Positions 17,661 to 26,980 of a stretch of 64,000 nucleotides of DNA are shown piece after piece (positions within the stretch are counted from its first letter, which is position 1; each line of letters begins with the position of its first letter). The stretch lies in assembly GCA_023474015.1 (NCBI GenBank), contig JAMCYN010000108.1, forward strand, positions 92,093 to 156,092, read 5' to 3'. The notes under the pieces were generated by a model that saw only the letters and a list, made by a program, of their open reading frames with translations, was not told where the DNA came from and did not search any database. The stretch is from Armatimonadota bacterium (GTDB lineage Bacteria; Armatimonadota; UBA5829). A program made the translations under genes and the position numbers.

Positions 17661-18836
17661 ATGGTTAGTGGCAGAAGAGTAAGGCCGCTGTTCACCCTCG
17701 TGTTCGCGGTCCTGGGCAGTGTCGCGGGTTACGCTATCGCGACTCAATATCTCTTCAAGCTGCAGCAGCTTATCGGCACGGACAACCCTCACCTGGGCCC
17801 GATACCGATCAACCCAACCAAGCTCAAGCCCAGCGAGGAAACCGCGCTCTACACGGTCTTTATTGTCGTCGGAGCTCTCTTCGGATTCATTCTCGAGCGA
17901 ATAGCGTTTTCGCAGGCTGCCAAAGCCCGTTCCAACTTCGAGACCATGGCCCCGCACGACAAGATCGCCTCAGGCATCGGACTGATCACCGGACTGATAC
18001 TTACCGCACTAATAGTCAGCATCCTCGGAACCCCACTCTGGGTCAATGCAGTGATGGCAGTCGTGTTGTGCTACCTGACCGTCGCGGCGCTCGACAGCCT
18101 CAAGGAACAGATCAGGTTCTACTTCCCCAGCACGATGCCCGCCGTCAAGGGAGAGCGCAAGGCCGGGTGCCGGCCCAAGATACTCGACACCAACGTCATC
18201 ATAGACGGCCGTATTTCCGATATATCCCGCGCTGGGTTCATGGAGGGGCCGATCTACGTGCCCAGGTTCGTCCTTGACGAGCTTCAGCAGATCGCCGATT
18301 CCAGCGATTCGCTCAAGCGGGCAAGGGGCCGCCGAGGCCTCGATATCCTCAACCAGATGCAGAAGGAGATGGACCTCTCCATTCCCGAGTTCGTCCTGGA
18401 CGATCCGAATGAGGAAGTCGATGCGCGGCTGGTGCTGGCCGCCCGCGAGGTGGGCGGCGCGATAGTCACCAACGACTACAACCTCAACCGCGTGGCCGAG
18501 CTTCAGGGCGTGGCTGTGTTGAATATCAACGAGCTTGCCAATGCATTGAAGCCGGTGGTGCTGCCGGGCGAGGAGATGCGCGTGACGATCACCCGCGAGG
18601 GCAAAGAGAAGGAGCAGGGGATAGGCTACCTGGACGACGGCACGATGATTGTGGTCGAGGGAGCCAGGCGGCTGATCGGGGAGACGCTGTTCGTGAGCGT
18701 TACCAGCGTCCTGCAAACCGTGCAGGGCAAGATGATCTTCGGCAAAGTCAAGGAAAACGGGGAGCAGTCGAGCGAGCCAATTGAAAACAGCATCCGCACT
18801 TATACCGGCGGCAGGCCGAGGAGAAAGATTCAGTAG
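17661..18836 (+). CDS. YacL-like membrane PIN-TRAM protein
   Basis: A 391-residue protein with four N-terminal membrane helices (to about 150), a PIN nuclease domain starting [12 protein letters not shown] (about 173) with the acidic pattern [11 protein letters not shown] and IVTNDYNLN, and a C-terminal TRAM domain (about 310-375). Membrane-anchored PIN-TRAM proteins of the YacL type occur next to ispD-ispF in Bacillus and many other Terrabacteria, and the same order holds here. Predicted role: membrane-associated RNase or RNA-binding protein. Its last 56 bases overlap the next gene in another frame. Confidence 0.92.
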   Translation: MVSGRRVRPLFTLVFAVLGSVAGYAIATQYLFKLQQLIGTDNPHLGPIPINPTKLKPSEETALYTVFIVVGALFGFILERIAFSQAAKARSNFETMAPHDKIASGIGLITGLILTALIVSILGTPLWVNAVMAVVLCYLTVAALDSLKEQIRFYFPSTMPAVKGERKAGCRPKILDTNVIIDGRISDISRAGFMEGPIYVPRFVLDELQQIADSSDSLKRARGRRGLDILNQMQKEMDLSIPEFVLDDPNEEVDARLVLAAREVGGAIVTNDYNLNRVAELQGVAVLNINELANALKPVVLPGEEMRVTITREGKEKEQGIGYLDDGTMIVVEGARRLIGETLFVSVTSVLQTVQGKMIFGKVKENGEQSSEPIENSIRTYTGGRPRRKIQ

Positions 18837-20010
18837 GGAAGGCAACAAGGTTTTCGCTGAATTGGCGGGCAAGCCGATTCTGGCGCATACCCTGTCGGTC
18901 TTCGAATCCTCTCGAGCCGTTGGTGAGATAATACTTGTAGTGGGCGAGCACGAACTCGAGGCGGCCGGCGATCTAGTCGGCCGCTTCGGTTTTGCCAAGG
19001 TCCGCGCTATCGTGCCCGGCGGCGCTCATAGGCAGGACTCCGTCTATAACGGCCTGCGAAAGGTGACGCATGATATCGTCGCCATCCACGACGCCGCGCG
19101 GCCTATGGTCACCCGTGAGATCATCGAGCGCTCCATCGAGGAGGCCGACAGAATCGGCGCATGCATCGCCGCCGTGCCGGTGATCGATACGATAAAGCAG
19201 GGGACAGGGAACAGGCCCTTCGACCGGACTCAGGACAGGGAACAGGGAACAGGGAACAGAAGGGAGGGCGAGGCTCCCGCCGAGCCTGTAATCGTTACAG
19301 GGACTATTGATCGCTGGAACCTCTACTCCGTTCAGACGCCGCAGACGTTCCGCACCGAGCTTATACGTTCGGCGTTCGAGCGCGCGTTGGCCGAGGGCTT
19401 CTATGCGACGGACGATGCCGCGCTGGTCGAGCACAACGGAGGCAAGGTGACTATCGTGCCCGGGTCCTACGACAATATCAAGATTACCACCCCATCCGAC
19501 GCCGAGTTCGCTTCCCGCAAGCTCGGAGGCGGCGAGACCCGTACAGGCATGGGCTTCGACGTCCACCGGCTCGTCGAAGGCCGTAAGCTGATCCTGGGCG
19601 GCGTCGAAATTCCGCACGAAAAAGGCCTCCTGGGCCATTCCGACGCCGACGTAATCCTGCACGCCATTGCCGACGCCTGCCTGGGCGCGGTCGCAATGGG
19701 TGATATCGGCAGGCACTTCCCCGACACCGACCCTCAGTACAAAGGCATCTCCAGCGTGAAGCTGCTGAAGCATGTCGGGGACATGCTAGCATCCGAGGGC
19801 CGGCGAGTGATTAACGTCGACGCCACCGTCGTATGTGAGCGCCCGAAGATCGCGCCATACGTTTTTCAAATGACTTCTAACATTGCCGGCGCGCTTAACA
19901 TCGAGCCCACGCGCATAAGCGTGAAGGCCACCACCACGGAAGGGCTTGGTTGCACGGGACGAGGCGAGGGAATAGCATGCTATGCGGTGGCCAACGTATC
20001 GCGGAGGTAA
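18781..20010 (+). CDS. ispDF: bifunctional IspD-IspF (MEP pathway)
   Basis: A 409-residue fusion. The IspD part (1 to about 245) makes CDP-methylerythritol; its P-loop-like [18 protein letters not shown] is encoded within the 56 bases shared with yacL, so the TTG start at 18781 is required. The IspF part (about 254-409) forms the cyclic diphosphate and has FDVHRL metal ligands, GHSDADV and [16 protein letters not shown]. Fused IspDF is known in alpha- and epsilonproteobacteria. Codons 141-169 (19201-19287) are an in-frame repeat insertion between DTIKQ and [10 protein letters not shown], in a surface region of IspD. It supplies isoprenoid precursors, possibly including those used by the terpenoid cluster at 53506-60272. 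Confidence 0.93.
   Translation: MKTASALIPAAGRGERFSREGNKVFAELAGKPILAHTLSVFESSRAVGEIILVVGEHELEAAGDLVGRFGFAKVRAIVPGGAHRQDSVYNGLRKVTHDIVAIHDAARPMVTREIIERSIEEADRIGACIAAVPVIDTIKQGTGNRPFDRTQDREQGTGNRREGEAPAEPVIVTGTIDRWNLYSVQTPQTFRTELIRSAFERALAEGFYATDDAALVEHNGGKVTIVPGSYDNIKITTPSDAEFASRKLGGGETRTGMGFDVHRLVEGRKLILGGVEIPHEKGLLGHSDADVILHAIADACLGAVAMGDIGRHFPDTDPQYKGISSVKLLKHVGDMLASEGRRVINVDATVVCERPKIAPYVFQMTSNIAGALNIEPTRISVKATTTEGLGCTGRGEGIACYAVANVSRR
19201..19287 (+). repeat. in-frame dispersed repeat inside ispD
   Basis: An 87-base segment built from GGGACAGGGAACAGG-type direct repeats (19201-19260, including three tandem GGGAACA) followed by GGCGAGGCTCCCGCCGAGCC (19267-19286), in which GGCTC and GAGCC form a small hairpin. 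It encodes 29 residues ending GEAPAEP, a low-complexity peptide unlike any IspD segment. Removing it restores the normal IspD spacing. Confidence 0.8.
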
Positions 20011-20138
20011 TGCAAAGGAAATTGAATCGCGATTGACGTTTCACGCTAGAGGATAATGTCTTCTAAAGCGGAGTGCTGCAAGCAGAGGGGCTGTCAGAAT
20101 ACATAAATCAGTGGAACTGAGGGAGGCTTGGGGGTCTG

Positions 20139-20924
20139 TTAAGTCTCTGCCACCACCACTTCAACGCCTTCACTTTCCATTTGCTTGATGAACTCTAGGT
20201 CGGCCTCGGAGTCTGTGATGAAGACGTCAATGACGTTGATTTTGGCTACTTGCGCGTAGGCGAAGCGTCCTATTTTGGAGGAATCGCACAAGGCCACAAA
20301 CTTTCCTCCGTGTTTGAGAACGGTTTGCTCCTGCTTGGCGGTGGCTCTGTTGTCGGTTGTTATCCCACGATGGATGTCGACAGCGGCGAGGCCCATAAAC
20401 GTCACATCCCAGAAAAGGCTTTCAAGGGACTCTTCGCAATTTGTTTGCAGCGAATCAGGTCGGACCGTGCCGCCGACCAGATCGACCGCGGCGGTTCCGG
20501 TTGATGCCAGATGAGCTCCGATGTCCAGCGAATTGGTTGTGACGGCGATTTCGCGCCCCGGCGGGATGCGCAGAGCCAGTTGGTATGTGGTGGTTCCTCC
20601 GCCAATGAATATAGTGCCTGACTCGGGCAAGTAGGCAAGGGCGGCCAAAGCAATTGCCGTCTTTTCCATAACGTGCTGACTGCGAGACTGCTTGTATGGA
20701 GTGCGAGGCTGCGATTCGTCCTTGTTGATGGCGCCTCCGTGGACGCGCAGAAGCATGCCCTGCTTGTCGAGTTCAACAAGGTCGCGTCGAATGGTGCTTA
20801 TTCCGGTGCCCAGTGCTTTTGAAAGCTCGGTTGCGTTGACTGAGCCGCGTTCCTGCGCAAGTCTGCAGATCCTCCGTCTGCGTTCAGCAGCTATTAAGTT
20901 GTTGACGGGCTCTTCGTTGTGCAT
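20139..20924 (-). CDS. DeoR-family sugar operon regulator
   Basis: A 261-residue DeoR-type repressor. An N-terminal winged helix (AAERRRRICRLAQERGSVNATEL, then GTGISTIRRDLVELDKQG) precedes a DeoRC sensor domain with IFIGGGTTTYQLA and TTNSLDIGAHL, which binds phosphorylated sugars. It starts at ATG 20924 with GGAGG seven bases upstream. It is divergent from the PfkB operon and almost certainly controls it, with a sugar phosphate as inducer. Confidence 0.92.
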   Translation of the reverse strand: MHNEEPVNNLIAAERRRRICRLAQERGSVNATELSKALGTGISTIRRDLVELDKQGMLLRVHGGAINKDESQPRTPYKQSRSQHVMEKTAIALAALAYLPESGTIFIGGGTTTYQLALRIPPGREIAVTTNSLDIGAHLASTGTAAVDLVGGTVRPDSLQTNCEESLESLFWDVTFMGLAAVDIHRGITTDNRATAKQEQTVLKHGGKFVALCDSSKIGRFAYAQVAKINVIDVFITDSEADLEFIKQMESEGVEVVVAET

Positions 20925-21172
20925 ACGCCACCTCCCCGGTATCATTTTGCATTGTAGCATAGTGCACAGCATTCCGCCAGACCTATTCGCTTTTCGCGCA
21001 AAAAACGGCTCCTATGAAACATATATGGACGATAACAACGAATTCCACATAGCGAATTCGATTGTTTTGGGCATAAACAACCAAATGACGCCATAATGCA
21101 CAAGTTGTGTATTGACAACCGCCCAATAACGAGCATATACTACATTAGTCGCATGCCAAGGAGGATCACATA
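20925..21172. promoter_or_regulatory. divergent regulatory region, deoR / pfkB operon
   Basis: For the plus-strand operon, TTGACA (21112-21117) and TATACT (21136-21141) are 18 bases apart, with AAGGAGGA before ATG 21173. For deoR on the minus strand, TGCTACAAT (complement of about 20951-20959) is an extended -10. Between them two GAATTC-containing copies, CGAATTCC and CGAATTCG (21040-21060), separated by ACATAG form a candidate DeoR operator. The promoter call is good; the operator is inference. Confidence 0.6.
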
Positions 21173-22135
21173 ATGGTCGACACCGGTCGCAAGCTGGACG
21201 TATTGTGCTTGGGTATATTCGTGGCGGATGCTCTGGGCGGTCCGGTGAGGAGAATACCTGATTGGCGTCAGTTGGAGCTTATCGACAGCGTGGAGCTTCA
21301 CACGGGCGGATGCGCAAACAACACGGGTATCGGGCTGTCTCGTCTTGGTTTGCGGGTGGGGACCATCGGCAAGGTAGGTAAGGATGGCTTCGGCGATTTC
21401 ATACTGAAAAAGCTGGATAGCGAATGCATCGATACCCGTGGGATGAAGCGCGACGATACGGTCAACACATCGTTCACTTTCGTTATGATTGCACCCGACG
21501 GTGAGCGGGCGTTCTTCCATTATATGGGTGCAAACGCAGCACTCGTGCTCGATGATGTGGACTTTTCGCTGATAGGTGAAACGGGAATTCTGCATGTTGC
21601 GGGTTCGTTCATAATGCCCGGAATCGACGGCGAGCCTACAGCCCATATTCTCAAGCGCGCAAAGGAAACGGGTGTTATAACCTGCCTGGACACTGTCTAC
21701 AACGGCGACATCGACGCGTTCGCCACCCTTAAACCCAGCCTGCCGTATCTTGACTATTTCCTGCCGTCAATTGATGAGGCACGACTGATGACCAACCAGG
21801 AATCTCCCGCTGATGTCGCGGCGTTCTTCATGGACCATGGCGTCGGCACTGTCGGCTTGAAGATGGGAGCCGAAGGAAGTTACATCCGAAACAGTGAGAC
21901 CCAGCTGCGCATCCCCGCGTTCAAGACGAACGTGGTCGATACGAGCGGTGCGGGAGACTCATGGATAGCCGGGTTCCTTGCGGGAGTGTCGATGGGTTGG
22001 AATTTGGAGGAATCCGGACGGCTTGGGAGTGCTATGGGTGCACTCTGTGCATCGAGCATCGGGACGACCGCGGGCCTCAAAAATCTGGACGAAACAATCG
22101 CATTCATGCGAAATGCAGAGGAACTGAGTATTTGA
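21173..22135 (+). CDS. PfkB-family carbohydrate kinase
   Basis: A 320-residue ribokinase-fold kinase. The N-terminal GGCANNTGIGLSRLG motif and the C-terminal DTSGAGDSWIAG motif (residues 256 on, catalytic base Asp262) are intact. It phosphorylates a sugar or sugar acid; the position at the head of an aldolase operon suggests that it makes the phosphorylated intermediate cleaved downstream, as IolC does in inositol breakdown. Its stop overlaps the next start by one base (TGATG). Confidence 0.9.
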   Translation: MVDTGRKLDVLCLGIFVADALGGPVRRIPDWRQLELIDSVELHTGGCANNTGIGLSRLGLRVGTIGKVGKDGFGDFILKKLDSECIDTRGMKRDDTVNTSFTFVMIAPDGERAFFHYMGANAALVLDDVDFSLIGETGILHVAGSFIMPGIDGEPTAHILKRAKETGVITCLDTVYNGDIDAFATLKPSLPYLDYFLPSIDEARLMTNQESPADVAAFFMDHGVGTVGLKMGAEGSYIRNSETQLRIPAFKTNVVDTSGAGDSWIAGFLAGVSMGWNLEESGRLGSAMGALCASSIGTTAGLKNLDETIAFMRNAEELSI

Positions 22136-23160
22136 TGAAAGCAAAACAAGCCGCATCTGCCGTTGTTGACAGAGAAGCGATTACTCCAAACGGCAGGCTT
22201 GGCAAAGAGAAGCTTCTCTATATGTATAGAATGATGCAAATGGCGCGTCGCTTCGAGGAGCGGGCGAACCTGCTGTTCGTCAACAGCGAGGTGCCGGGGA
22301 CCGTACATTTGTACACCGGCCAGGAGGCGGTGGCGGTCGGAGTATGTTCGGCTCTACGAACCGACGACTACATCACCAGCACCCACAGACCGCACGGACA
22401 TGCCGTTGCGAAAGGGATTCCCGTGAAAGCGCTCATGGCGGAGCTTTTTGCGCGCACGACTGGCTGCTGTCACGGCTACGGCGGCTCGATGCACATGGGC
22501 GATATGGCCTACGGTATGCTTCCGGCCATAGCAATCGTCGGGGGCAACATCCCGATAGCTGCCGGGATGGCGCTTGCGTGCAAGCGGCTTCGCGAGGACC
22601 GAGTGGTTGCATGCTTCTTTGGCGACGGAGCTTCCAACGAGGGCGCGTTCCACGAAGGGGTCAACATGGCCGCGATATGGGACTTGCCCATCGTGTATGT
22701 GTGTGAGAATAACCTCTACGGTGCATCGACACACGTCTCCCGTGTTACGCGGGTCGAGCACATTGCCGACCGCGCGGCCTCATACGGCATACCAGGGGTC
22801 GTTGTCGATGGAATGGACGTTGTTGCAGTGTATGAGGTCACGGTCGAGGCCGCCGAGCGAGCCAGAGCTGGGAAAGGCCCCACTCTGATCGAGTGCGAGA
22901 CCTATCGGTTCGTCGGGCATTCCAGAACCGACCCGATGCTCTACCGCCCAAAAGAAGAGATGGAAGCGTGGAAGCGCCGAGATTCCATTCAAAAGCTCAA
23001 GGGCTACGTTCTCGACAAAGGCATCGCGACGGTTGACGAGATCGATCGGATCGAAAGCGAAGTGGAGACCGAGATCGAGGAAGCCATTGACTTTGCCCGC
23101 AAGAGCCCACATCCTCTTCCCGAGGACTGTATGAAGCACGTATTCGTGGAGGAGGCATAG
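22135..23160 (+). CDS. TPP-dependent dehydrogenase E1 component, alpha subunit (AcoA-like)
   Basis: A 341-residue E1 alpha chain of the pyruvate/acetoin dehydrogenase type. The thiamine-diphosphate motif begins GDGASNEGAFHEG (163-175) and ends ENN (191-193). THRPHGHAVAKG and CCHGYGGSMHMG are family segments. It pairs with the beta gene one base downstream. No lipoyl E2 or E3 gene is present nearby, so the pair may use another acceptor or act like a transketolase or decarboxylase on a sugar-derived 2-keto compound. An upstream in-frame extension overlaps pfkB and was rejected. Confidence 0.92.
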   Translation: MKAKQAASAVVDREAITPNGRLGKEKLLYMYRMMQMARRFEERANLLFVNSEVPGTVHLYTGQEAVAVGVCSALRTDDYITSTHRPHGHAVAKGIPVKALMAELFARTTGCCHGYGGSMHMGDMAYGMLPAIAIVGGNIPIAAGMALACKRLREDRVVACFFGDGASNEGAFHEGVNMAAIWDLPIVYVCENNLYGASTHVSRVTRVEHIADRAASYGIPGVVVDGMDVVAVYEVTVEAAERARAGKGPTLIECETYRFVGHSRTDPMLYRPKEEMEAWKRRDSIQKLKGYVLDKGIATVDEIDRIESEVETEIEEAIDFARKSPHPLPEDCMKHVFVEEA

Positions 23161-23161
23161 T

Positions 23162-24175
23162 ATGCGCACGCTTACGATAGTCGAAGCGCTCAAGGAAGCG
23201 ATTCGCGAGGAGATGGACCGCGATGAGCGCGTGTTTTGTATTGGCGAGGACATCGGTACTCCCGGCGGCTGGGGCGGAGCATTCACCGTTACCAAGGGTC
23301 TTTCCGATGAATATGGATTGGATCGTATCCTCGACACTCCTATATCCGAGATCGGCCTGTCTGGAGTCACCATAGGCGCTGCCATTGCAGGTTTGCGGCC
23401 AATCGCCGACGTCCAATACGGCGATTTCTTATTGTGTATGATGGACCAGCTTGTTAACCAGGCGGCGAAGCTGCGCTACATGTCCGGCGGCAAACTTACA
23501 GTGCCGATGGTGATGCGCGCGCCGGTTGGAGCCACGACCCGCGCCGCCCAGCATTCTCAGAGTTTCGAGGGAATGTTCATCCATGTGCCGGGGCTGAAAA
23601 TCGCTGCTCCATGCACGGCCTACGACTGCAAGGGTCTTCTTAAGACCGCCGTGCGCGATGACAACCCCGTGATGTTCTTCGAGCACAAGCTTCTCTACGG
23701 CTCAAAAGGCAACCGCGCAGAAGCCGGCGCGCTCAATGCGGCGGGTCACGTTCCCGAGGAGGATTATTGCATTCCGTTCGGTGAAGCGGTCGTAAGGCGA
23801 GAAGGCAAAGACGTCACGATTTTGGGTAAGCTGATCACTGTCTATCGAGCTATGGAGGCTGCCGAGCTTCTATCCAAAGACGGCATTGAAGCTGAAGTCA
23901 TCGACCCCAGAACTCTTGTTCCCTTCGACTGGGATACGTTAACCGAGTCGGTCAAAAAGACTGGTAGGCTGGTAGTGGTTGACGAGGAATGCGCGACTGG
24001 AGGATGGGCATCGTGGGTGGCCAGTGAAGCGATGACCAGGGTCTTTGATTATCTCGACGCGCCTGTCGTGAGAGTTACTGCCCCTGACACACCCGTGCCG
24101 TTTGCTCCCGAGATGGAGCAGTATTACCTGCCGGATGCGAAGAAGATAGCAGCGGCTGTGAAGGGGATGTATTAG
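23162..24175 (+). CDS. TPP-dependent dehydrogenase E1 component, beta subunit (AcoB-like)
   Basis: A 337-residue E1 beta chain. Family segments include GEDIGTPGGWGGAFTVTKGL near the start, PISEIGLSGVTIGAAIAGLRP, the PVGATTRAAQHSQSFEGMF loop and VVVDEECATGGWAS in the C-terminal domain. It forms an alpha2beta2 heterotetramer with the preceding gene product. The gap to the next gene is nine bases. Confidence 0.92.
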   Translation: MRTLTIVEALKEAIREEMDRDERVFCIGEDIGTPGGWGGAFTVTKGLSDEYGLDRILDTPISEIGLSGVTIGAAIAGLRPIADVQYGDFLLCMMDQLVNQAAKLRYMSGGKLTVPMVMRAPVGATTRAAQHSQSFEGMFIHVPGLKIAAPCTAYDCKGLLKTAVRDDNPVMFFEHKLLYGSKGNRAEAGALNAAGHVPEEDYCIPFGEAVVRREGKDVTILGKLITVYRAMEAAELLSKDGIEAEVIDPRTLVPFDWDTLTESVKKTGRLVVVDEECATGGWASWVASEAMTRVFDYLDAPVVRVTAPDTPVPFAPEMEQYYLPDAKKIAAAVKGMY

Positions 24176-24184
24176 GAGTCGATC

Positions 24185-25078
24185 ATGTCAATTGTTCCGA
24201 TGCGGGAGATGCTCGCGAATGCTCTGAAGAAAAACTACGCCGTTGGATATTTTGAGGCTTGGGACCAGTATTCGCTTGAGGCGGTGCTTGAAGCTGCCAC
24301 GGAGTGCAAGTCGCCTGTGATTTTGGGTTTCGGCGGAGTAATGATGAACCAGCAGTGGTTCGGGTCCGGTGGGCTGGTGGAGCTTGCCGCGATGGGGCGC
24401 GTCGTCGCCGAAAGAGCGAAAGTGCCCGTCGCATATCTGCTGAACGAAGTGCTCTCGTTCAGTCACATAGAACAGGGTCTCAAGGCTGGTTTCAACACTG
24501 TGATGCTCGATACTTCCCACCTGCCTTTTGATGAGAACATCACTCAGACGCGCAAAGTAGTGGAGGCGGCGAATGAATTCGGTGCGGATGTCGAGGGTGA
24601 GTGTGATCCACTGCCGGATGCTTCCGGGACGATGGGAGAGCACGCGGGCTCGAGGAAGACCGACCCCAATGATGCCGCAAGATTTGTAGCCGAAACAGGG
24701 GTCCGCGCCCTATCGATAGCCATTGGCAATGAGCACATTCAGACCGAAAGCAAATCAGCGATAGACTTCGATCTTCTCGAAAGGCTTCAGAAGACGGTCC
24801 CCGTTCCGCTCGTGATCCACGGCGGAACGGGCTTCCCTGACGACTGTGTGCAGCGCGCAATAGAGCTAGGAGTCGCCAAATTCAACGTGGGCTCGATCAT
24901 GAAAAAGCTGTATTTGGAGAGCGTTCGGGATAGTATGCTTTCGCTTACTGATCGCCTGGATTTCCAACAGTTGGTCGGCTCGCACAAACCCGCCGATTTT
25001 CTTGAGGTGGCAAAGAACGCGGTCAAGGACGAGGTGAAGCGACGCCTTGTCGTATACAATAGCGCTGGAAAGGCGTAA
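24185..25078 (+). CDS. class II aldolase-like protein with altered active site
   Basis: A 297-residue FbaA/GatY-family TIM-barrel protein. The later family segments are intact: VMLDTSHLPFDENI, VEGECD, IGNEH and LVIHGGTGFPDD. The core HLDH motif is changed: PVAYLLNEVLS aligns with PVALHLDHG, so the catalytic Asp is Asn87 and the following zinc His is Glu88. Two other potential zinc His residues remain. It may have another reaction, a different metal, or a regulatory role. The complete aldolase at 37606 keeps HLDH, which shows that this is not a general feature of this genome. Confidence 0.85.
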   Translation: MSIVPMREMLANALKKNYAVGYFEAWDQYSLEAVLEAATECKSPVILGFGGVMMNQQWFGSGGLVELAAMGRVVAERAKVPVAYLLNEVLSFSHIEQGLKAGFNTVMLDTSHLPFDENITQTRKVVEAANEFGADVEGECDPLPDASGTMGEHAGSRKTDPNDAARFVAETGVRALSIAIGNEHIQTESKSAIDFDLLERLQKTVPVPLVIHGGTGFPDDCVQRAIELGVAKFNVGSIMKKLYLESVRDSMLSLTDRLDFQQLVGSHKPADFLEVAKNAVKDEVKRRLVVYNSAGKA

Positions 25079-25105
25079 GCAGCAAATCAAGACGAGGAGA
25101 ATATT

Positions 25106-25987
25106 ATGCCCGAAGTAGATGTTAGAGAAGAGAAGAATTTCTATCTGGATATTCCGCAGAAGAGCGAAGTTTTCCCCCTCAAGGGATGTAACAACCTGGA
25201 CTGGGGGCTGAAGAATCGACTTTCACAGATATTCGACCCCAAGACCAATAAAACCGTAATGCTCGCGATAGACCATGGCTACTTCCAGGGCCCGACCACC
25301 GGCCTTGAGAGGGTGGATGTGAATATCGTACCGCTTGTGCCCTACGCTGATACCCTCATGCTCACGCGAGGCATCCTGCGGTCGGTGATTTCCCCGAGCT
25401 ATGGCAGGGGAATCGTCTTGAGAGCCAGCGGTGGGCCATCGATTCTCAAGGAACTCTCAAACGAGCAGATCGCCATCGATATTGATGAAGCAATTCGGCT
25501 GAATGTCGCCGCGATGGCTGTGCAGGTGTTTGTGGGCGGAGAATACGAGAGCCAGTCGATTCACAACCTGACCCGCCTGGTCGATATGGGCAACCGATAC
25601 GGCATAGCCACCCTCGGCGTGACCGCCGTCGGCAAGGATTTGGTGCGCGACGCAAAGTATATGAGGCTCGCCACCCGCATCTGTGCCGAGCTTGGCGCGA
25701 CTTATGTGAAGACCTACTATGTGGAGAAGGACTTCGAGACGGTGACGGCCTCGTGCCCCGTGCCCGTCGTGATTGCCGGAGGAAAGAAGCTCCCCGAGCT
25801 TGATGCTCTGAAGATGGCCGCCAACGCCATCAAAGAAGGAGCTTCGGGAGTAGACATGGGCCGCAATATCTTCCAGGCCGAAGCCCCTGTCGCCATGATA
25901 AAGGCCGTCAGAGCCGTCGTTCATGAGAATGTGAGCCCTGAGGATGCGCACGACTTCTACATTACCGAGAAAAACAAGAAAGTTTAG
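25106..25987 (+). CDS. LsrF-like DhnA-family class I aldolase/thiolase
   Basis: A 293-residue DeoC/DhnA-type barrel very like E. coli LsrF across its length: [59 protein letters not shown] with the likely Schiff-base Lys, and [13 protein letters not shown]. LsrF transfers an acetyl group from phosphorylated autoinducer-2 breakdown product to CoA. No lsrK, lsrG or lsr transporter is here, so the substrate may be another phosphorylated ketose rather than AI-2. The gap to the epimerase gene is three bases. Confidence 0.88.
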   Translation: MPEVDVREEKNFYLDIPQKSEVFPLKGCNNLDWGLKNRLSQIFDPKTNKTVMLAIDHGYFQGPTTGLERVDVNIVPLVPYADTLMLTRGILRSVISPSYGRGIVLRASGGPSILKELSNEQIAIDIDEAIRLNVAAMAVQVFVGGEYESQSIHNLTRLVDMGNRYGIATLGVTAVGKDLVRDAKYMRLATRICAELGATYVKTYYVEKDFETVTASCPVPVVIAGGKKLPELDALKMAANAIKEGASGVDMGRNIFQAEAPVAMIKAVRAVVHENVSPEDAHDFYITEKNKKV

Positions 25988-25990
25988 CTG

Positions 25991-26695
25991 ATGTCTGTAT
26001 TTGAGATGCTCAAAAGACTTTGCCCGACTATCAGCGTCGGCGTTCTTACGGCGAACCTGATGTCTCTGGGCGATGACCTGGCCGCGCTCGACGGAACAGG
26101 TGTCGAAATCCTTCACTTCGATATCATGGACGGGTGCTTCTGCCCATCCATGACCTTCGGGCCTGGGTTCGTAAAGGGCGTCAAGACCGCGCTCTTGAAG
26201 GACGTTCACCTGATGATAGAGAACCCCCTGCCGAAACTTTCGGACTATGTTTCAGCAGGAGCGGATATTCTCACGGTCCATGTAGAATCCTGCCCGACAC
26301 ACATCCATCGAGTGTTTCAAGAGCTCGGAAAGATGACCAATGCGAACGACCCTGAACGCGGGATTGTACGTGGTGTGGCTATTAACCCTGGGACTCCTGT
26401 CGAGGTGATCGAGCCTCTGCTGGATGACGTGGACATGGTGACGCTGCTTGCAATCAATCCCGGCTGGGGCGGGCAAAAGCTGATACCATCTACGAGTGAG
26501 AGACTCGCCAAGGCTCGGCGGCTGATCGCGGGTCGAGACATTCTGATTTGCATTGACGGTGGTGTCACGCGTGATAATATTACTGAAGTGGCTAAGATGG
26601 GCGCGGATATGGTCGTGGCCGGCAGCGCGGTTTTCGATGGCAAGACACCTCACCAGAACGCCCTGTTTATGCTGGACGTGCTGAGAAGGGACTAA
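25991..26695 (+). CDS. rpe: ribulose-phosphate 3-epimerase
   Basis: A 234-residue Rpe-family TIM barrel. LHFDIMDGCFCPSMTFGP carries metal and catalytic residues, DVHLMIENP follows, and AINPGWGGQKLIPST and CIDGGVT complete the active site. It would link the operon's product to the pentose phosphate pathway, or act on a related ketopentose phosphate. Last gene of the plus-strand operon. Confidence 0.92.
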   Translation: MSVFEMLKRLCPTISVGVLTANLMSLGDDLAALDGTGVEILHFDIMDGCFCPSMTFGPGFVKGVKTALLKDVHLMIENPLPKLSDYVSAGADILTVHVESCPTHIHRVFQELGKMTNANDPERGIVRGVAINPGTPVEVIEPLLDDVDMVTLLAINPGWGGQKLIPSTSERLAKARRLIAGRDILICIDGGVTRDNITEVAKMGADMVVAGSAVFDGKTPHQNALFMLDVLRRD

Positions 26696-26856
26696 GGATA
26701 GAGTAATTGGAAACAGGCTCGGGGATTGATATGGCAGCGATTAACCTGAGTGGCACCTGGGCTGGACCAGAACCGGTTTGCTGGAACTCGAAGCAGTGCC
26801 CGAACTCTCCCACAGCGCGCGGTGACAAATGAGCTTCGCAGTTGGCGTCTGGGCAT

Positions 26857-26885
26857 GGACGGCGGCCACGTATAGGTCGCCGTCC
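26857..26885. terminator. hairpin between convergent operons
   Basis: GGACGGCGGCC-ACGTATA-GGTCGCCGTCC forms an 11-bp stem with one mismatch, centred between the rpe stop (26695) and the stop of the minus-strand DUF4838 gene (26981). There is no long U-run, so it may be a bidirectional Rho-assisted terminator or RNA 3'-end stabiliser. The rest of this 285-base gap holds nothing I recognise. Confidence 0.5.
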
Positions 26886-26980
26886 TACTCTTGTAGACTT
26901 CAATAATGTGATCCGGGCTCACGTGGGGTGTGATAGTCGGCGCTGTAAGCATAATCCATTGCCCAGGTATTCGGACTGCA

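Noticed and set aside
18009..18998. Long minus-strand open frame across yacL and the start of ispDF
   Set aside because: It shadows two well-supported genes and has no recognisable domain.
20033..20059. Possible promoter TTGACG and TAATGT after ispDF
   Set aside because: Spacing is only 15 bases and no plus-strand gene follows; the next gene is on the minus strand.
25106..25987. Complete autoinducer-2 (lsr) system
   Set aside because: Only an LsrF-like gene is present; lsrK, lsrG, lsrR and the lsr transporter are absent.
26692..26952. Small minus-strand frames in the gap between rpe and the DUF4838 gene
   Set aside because: Low-complexity translations with no ribosome site and no homology that I can recognise.
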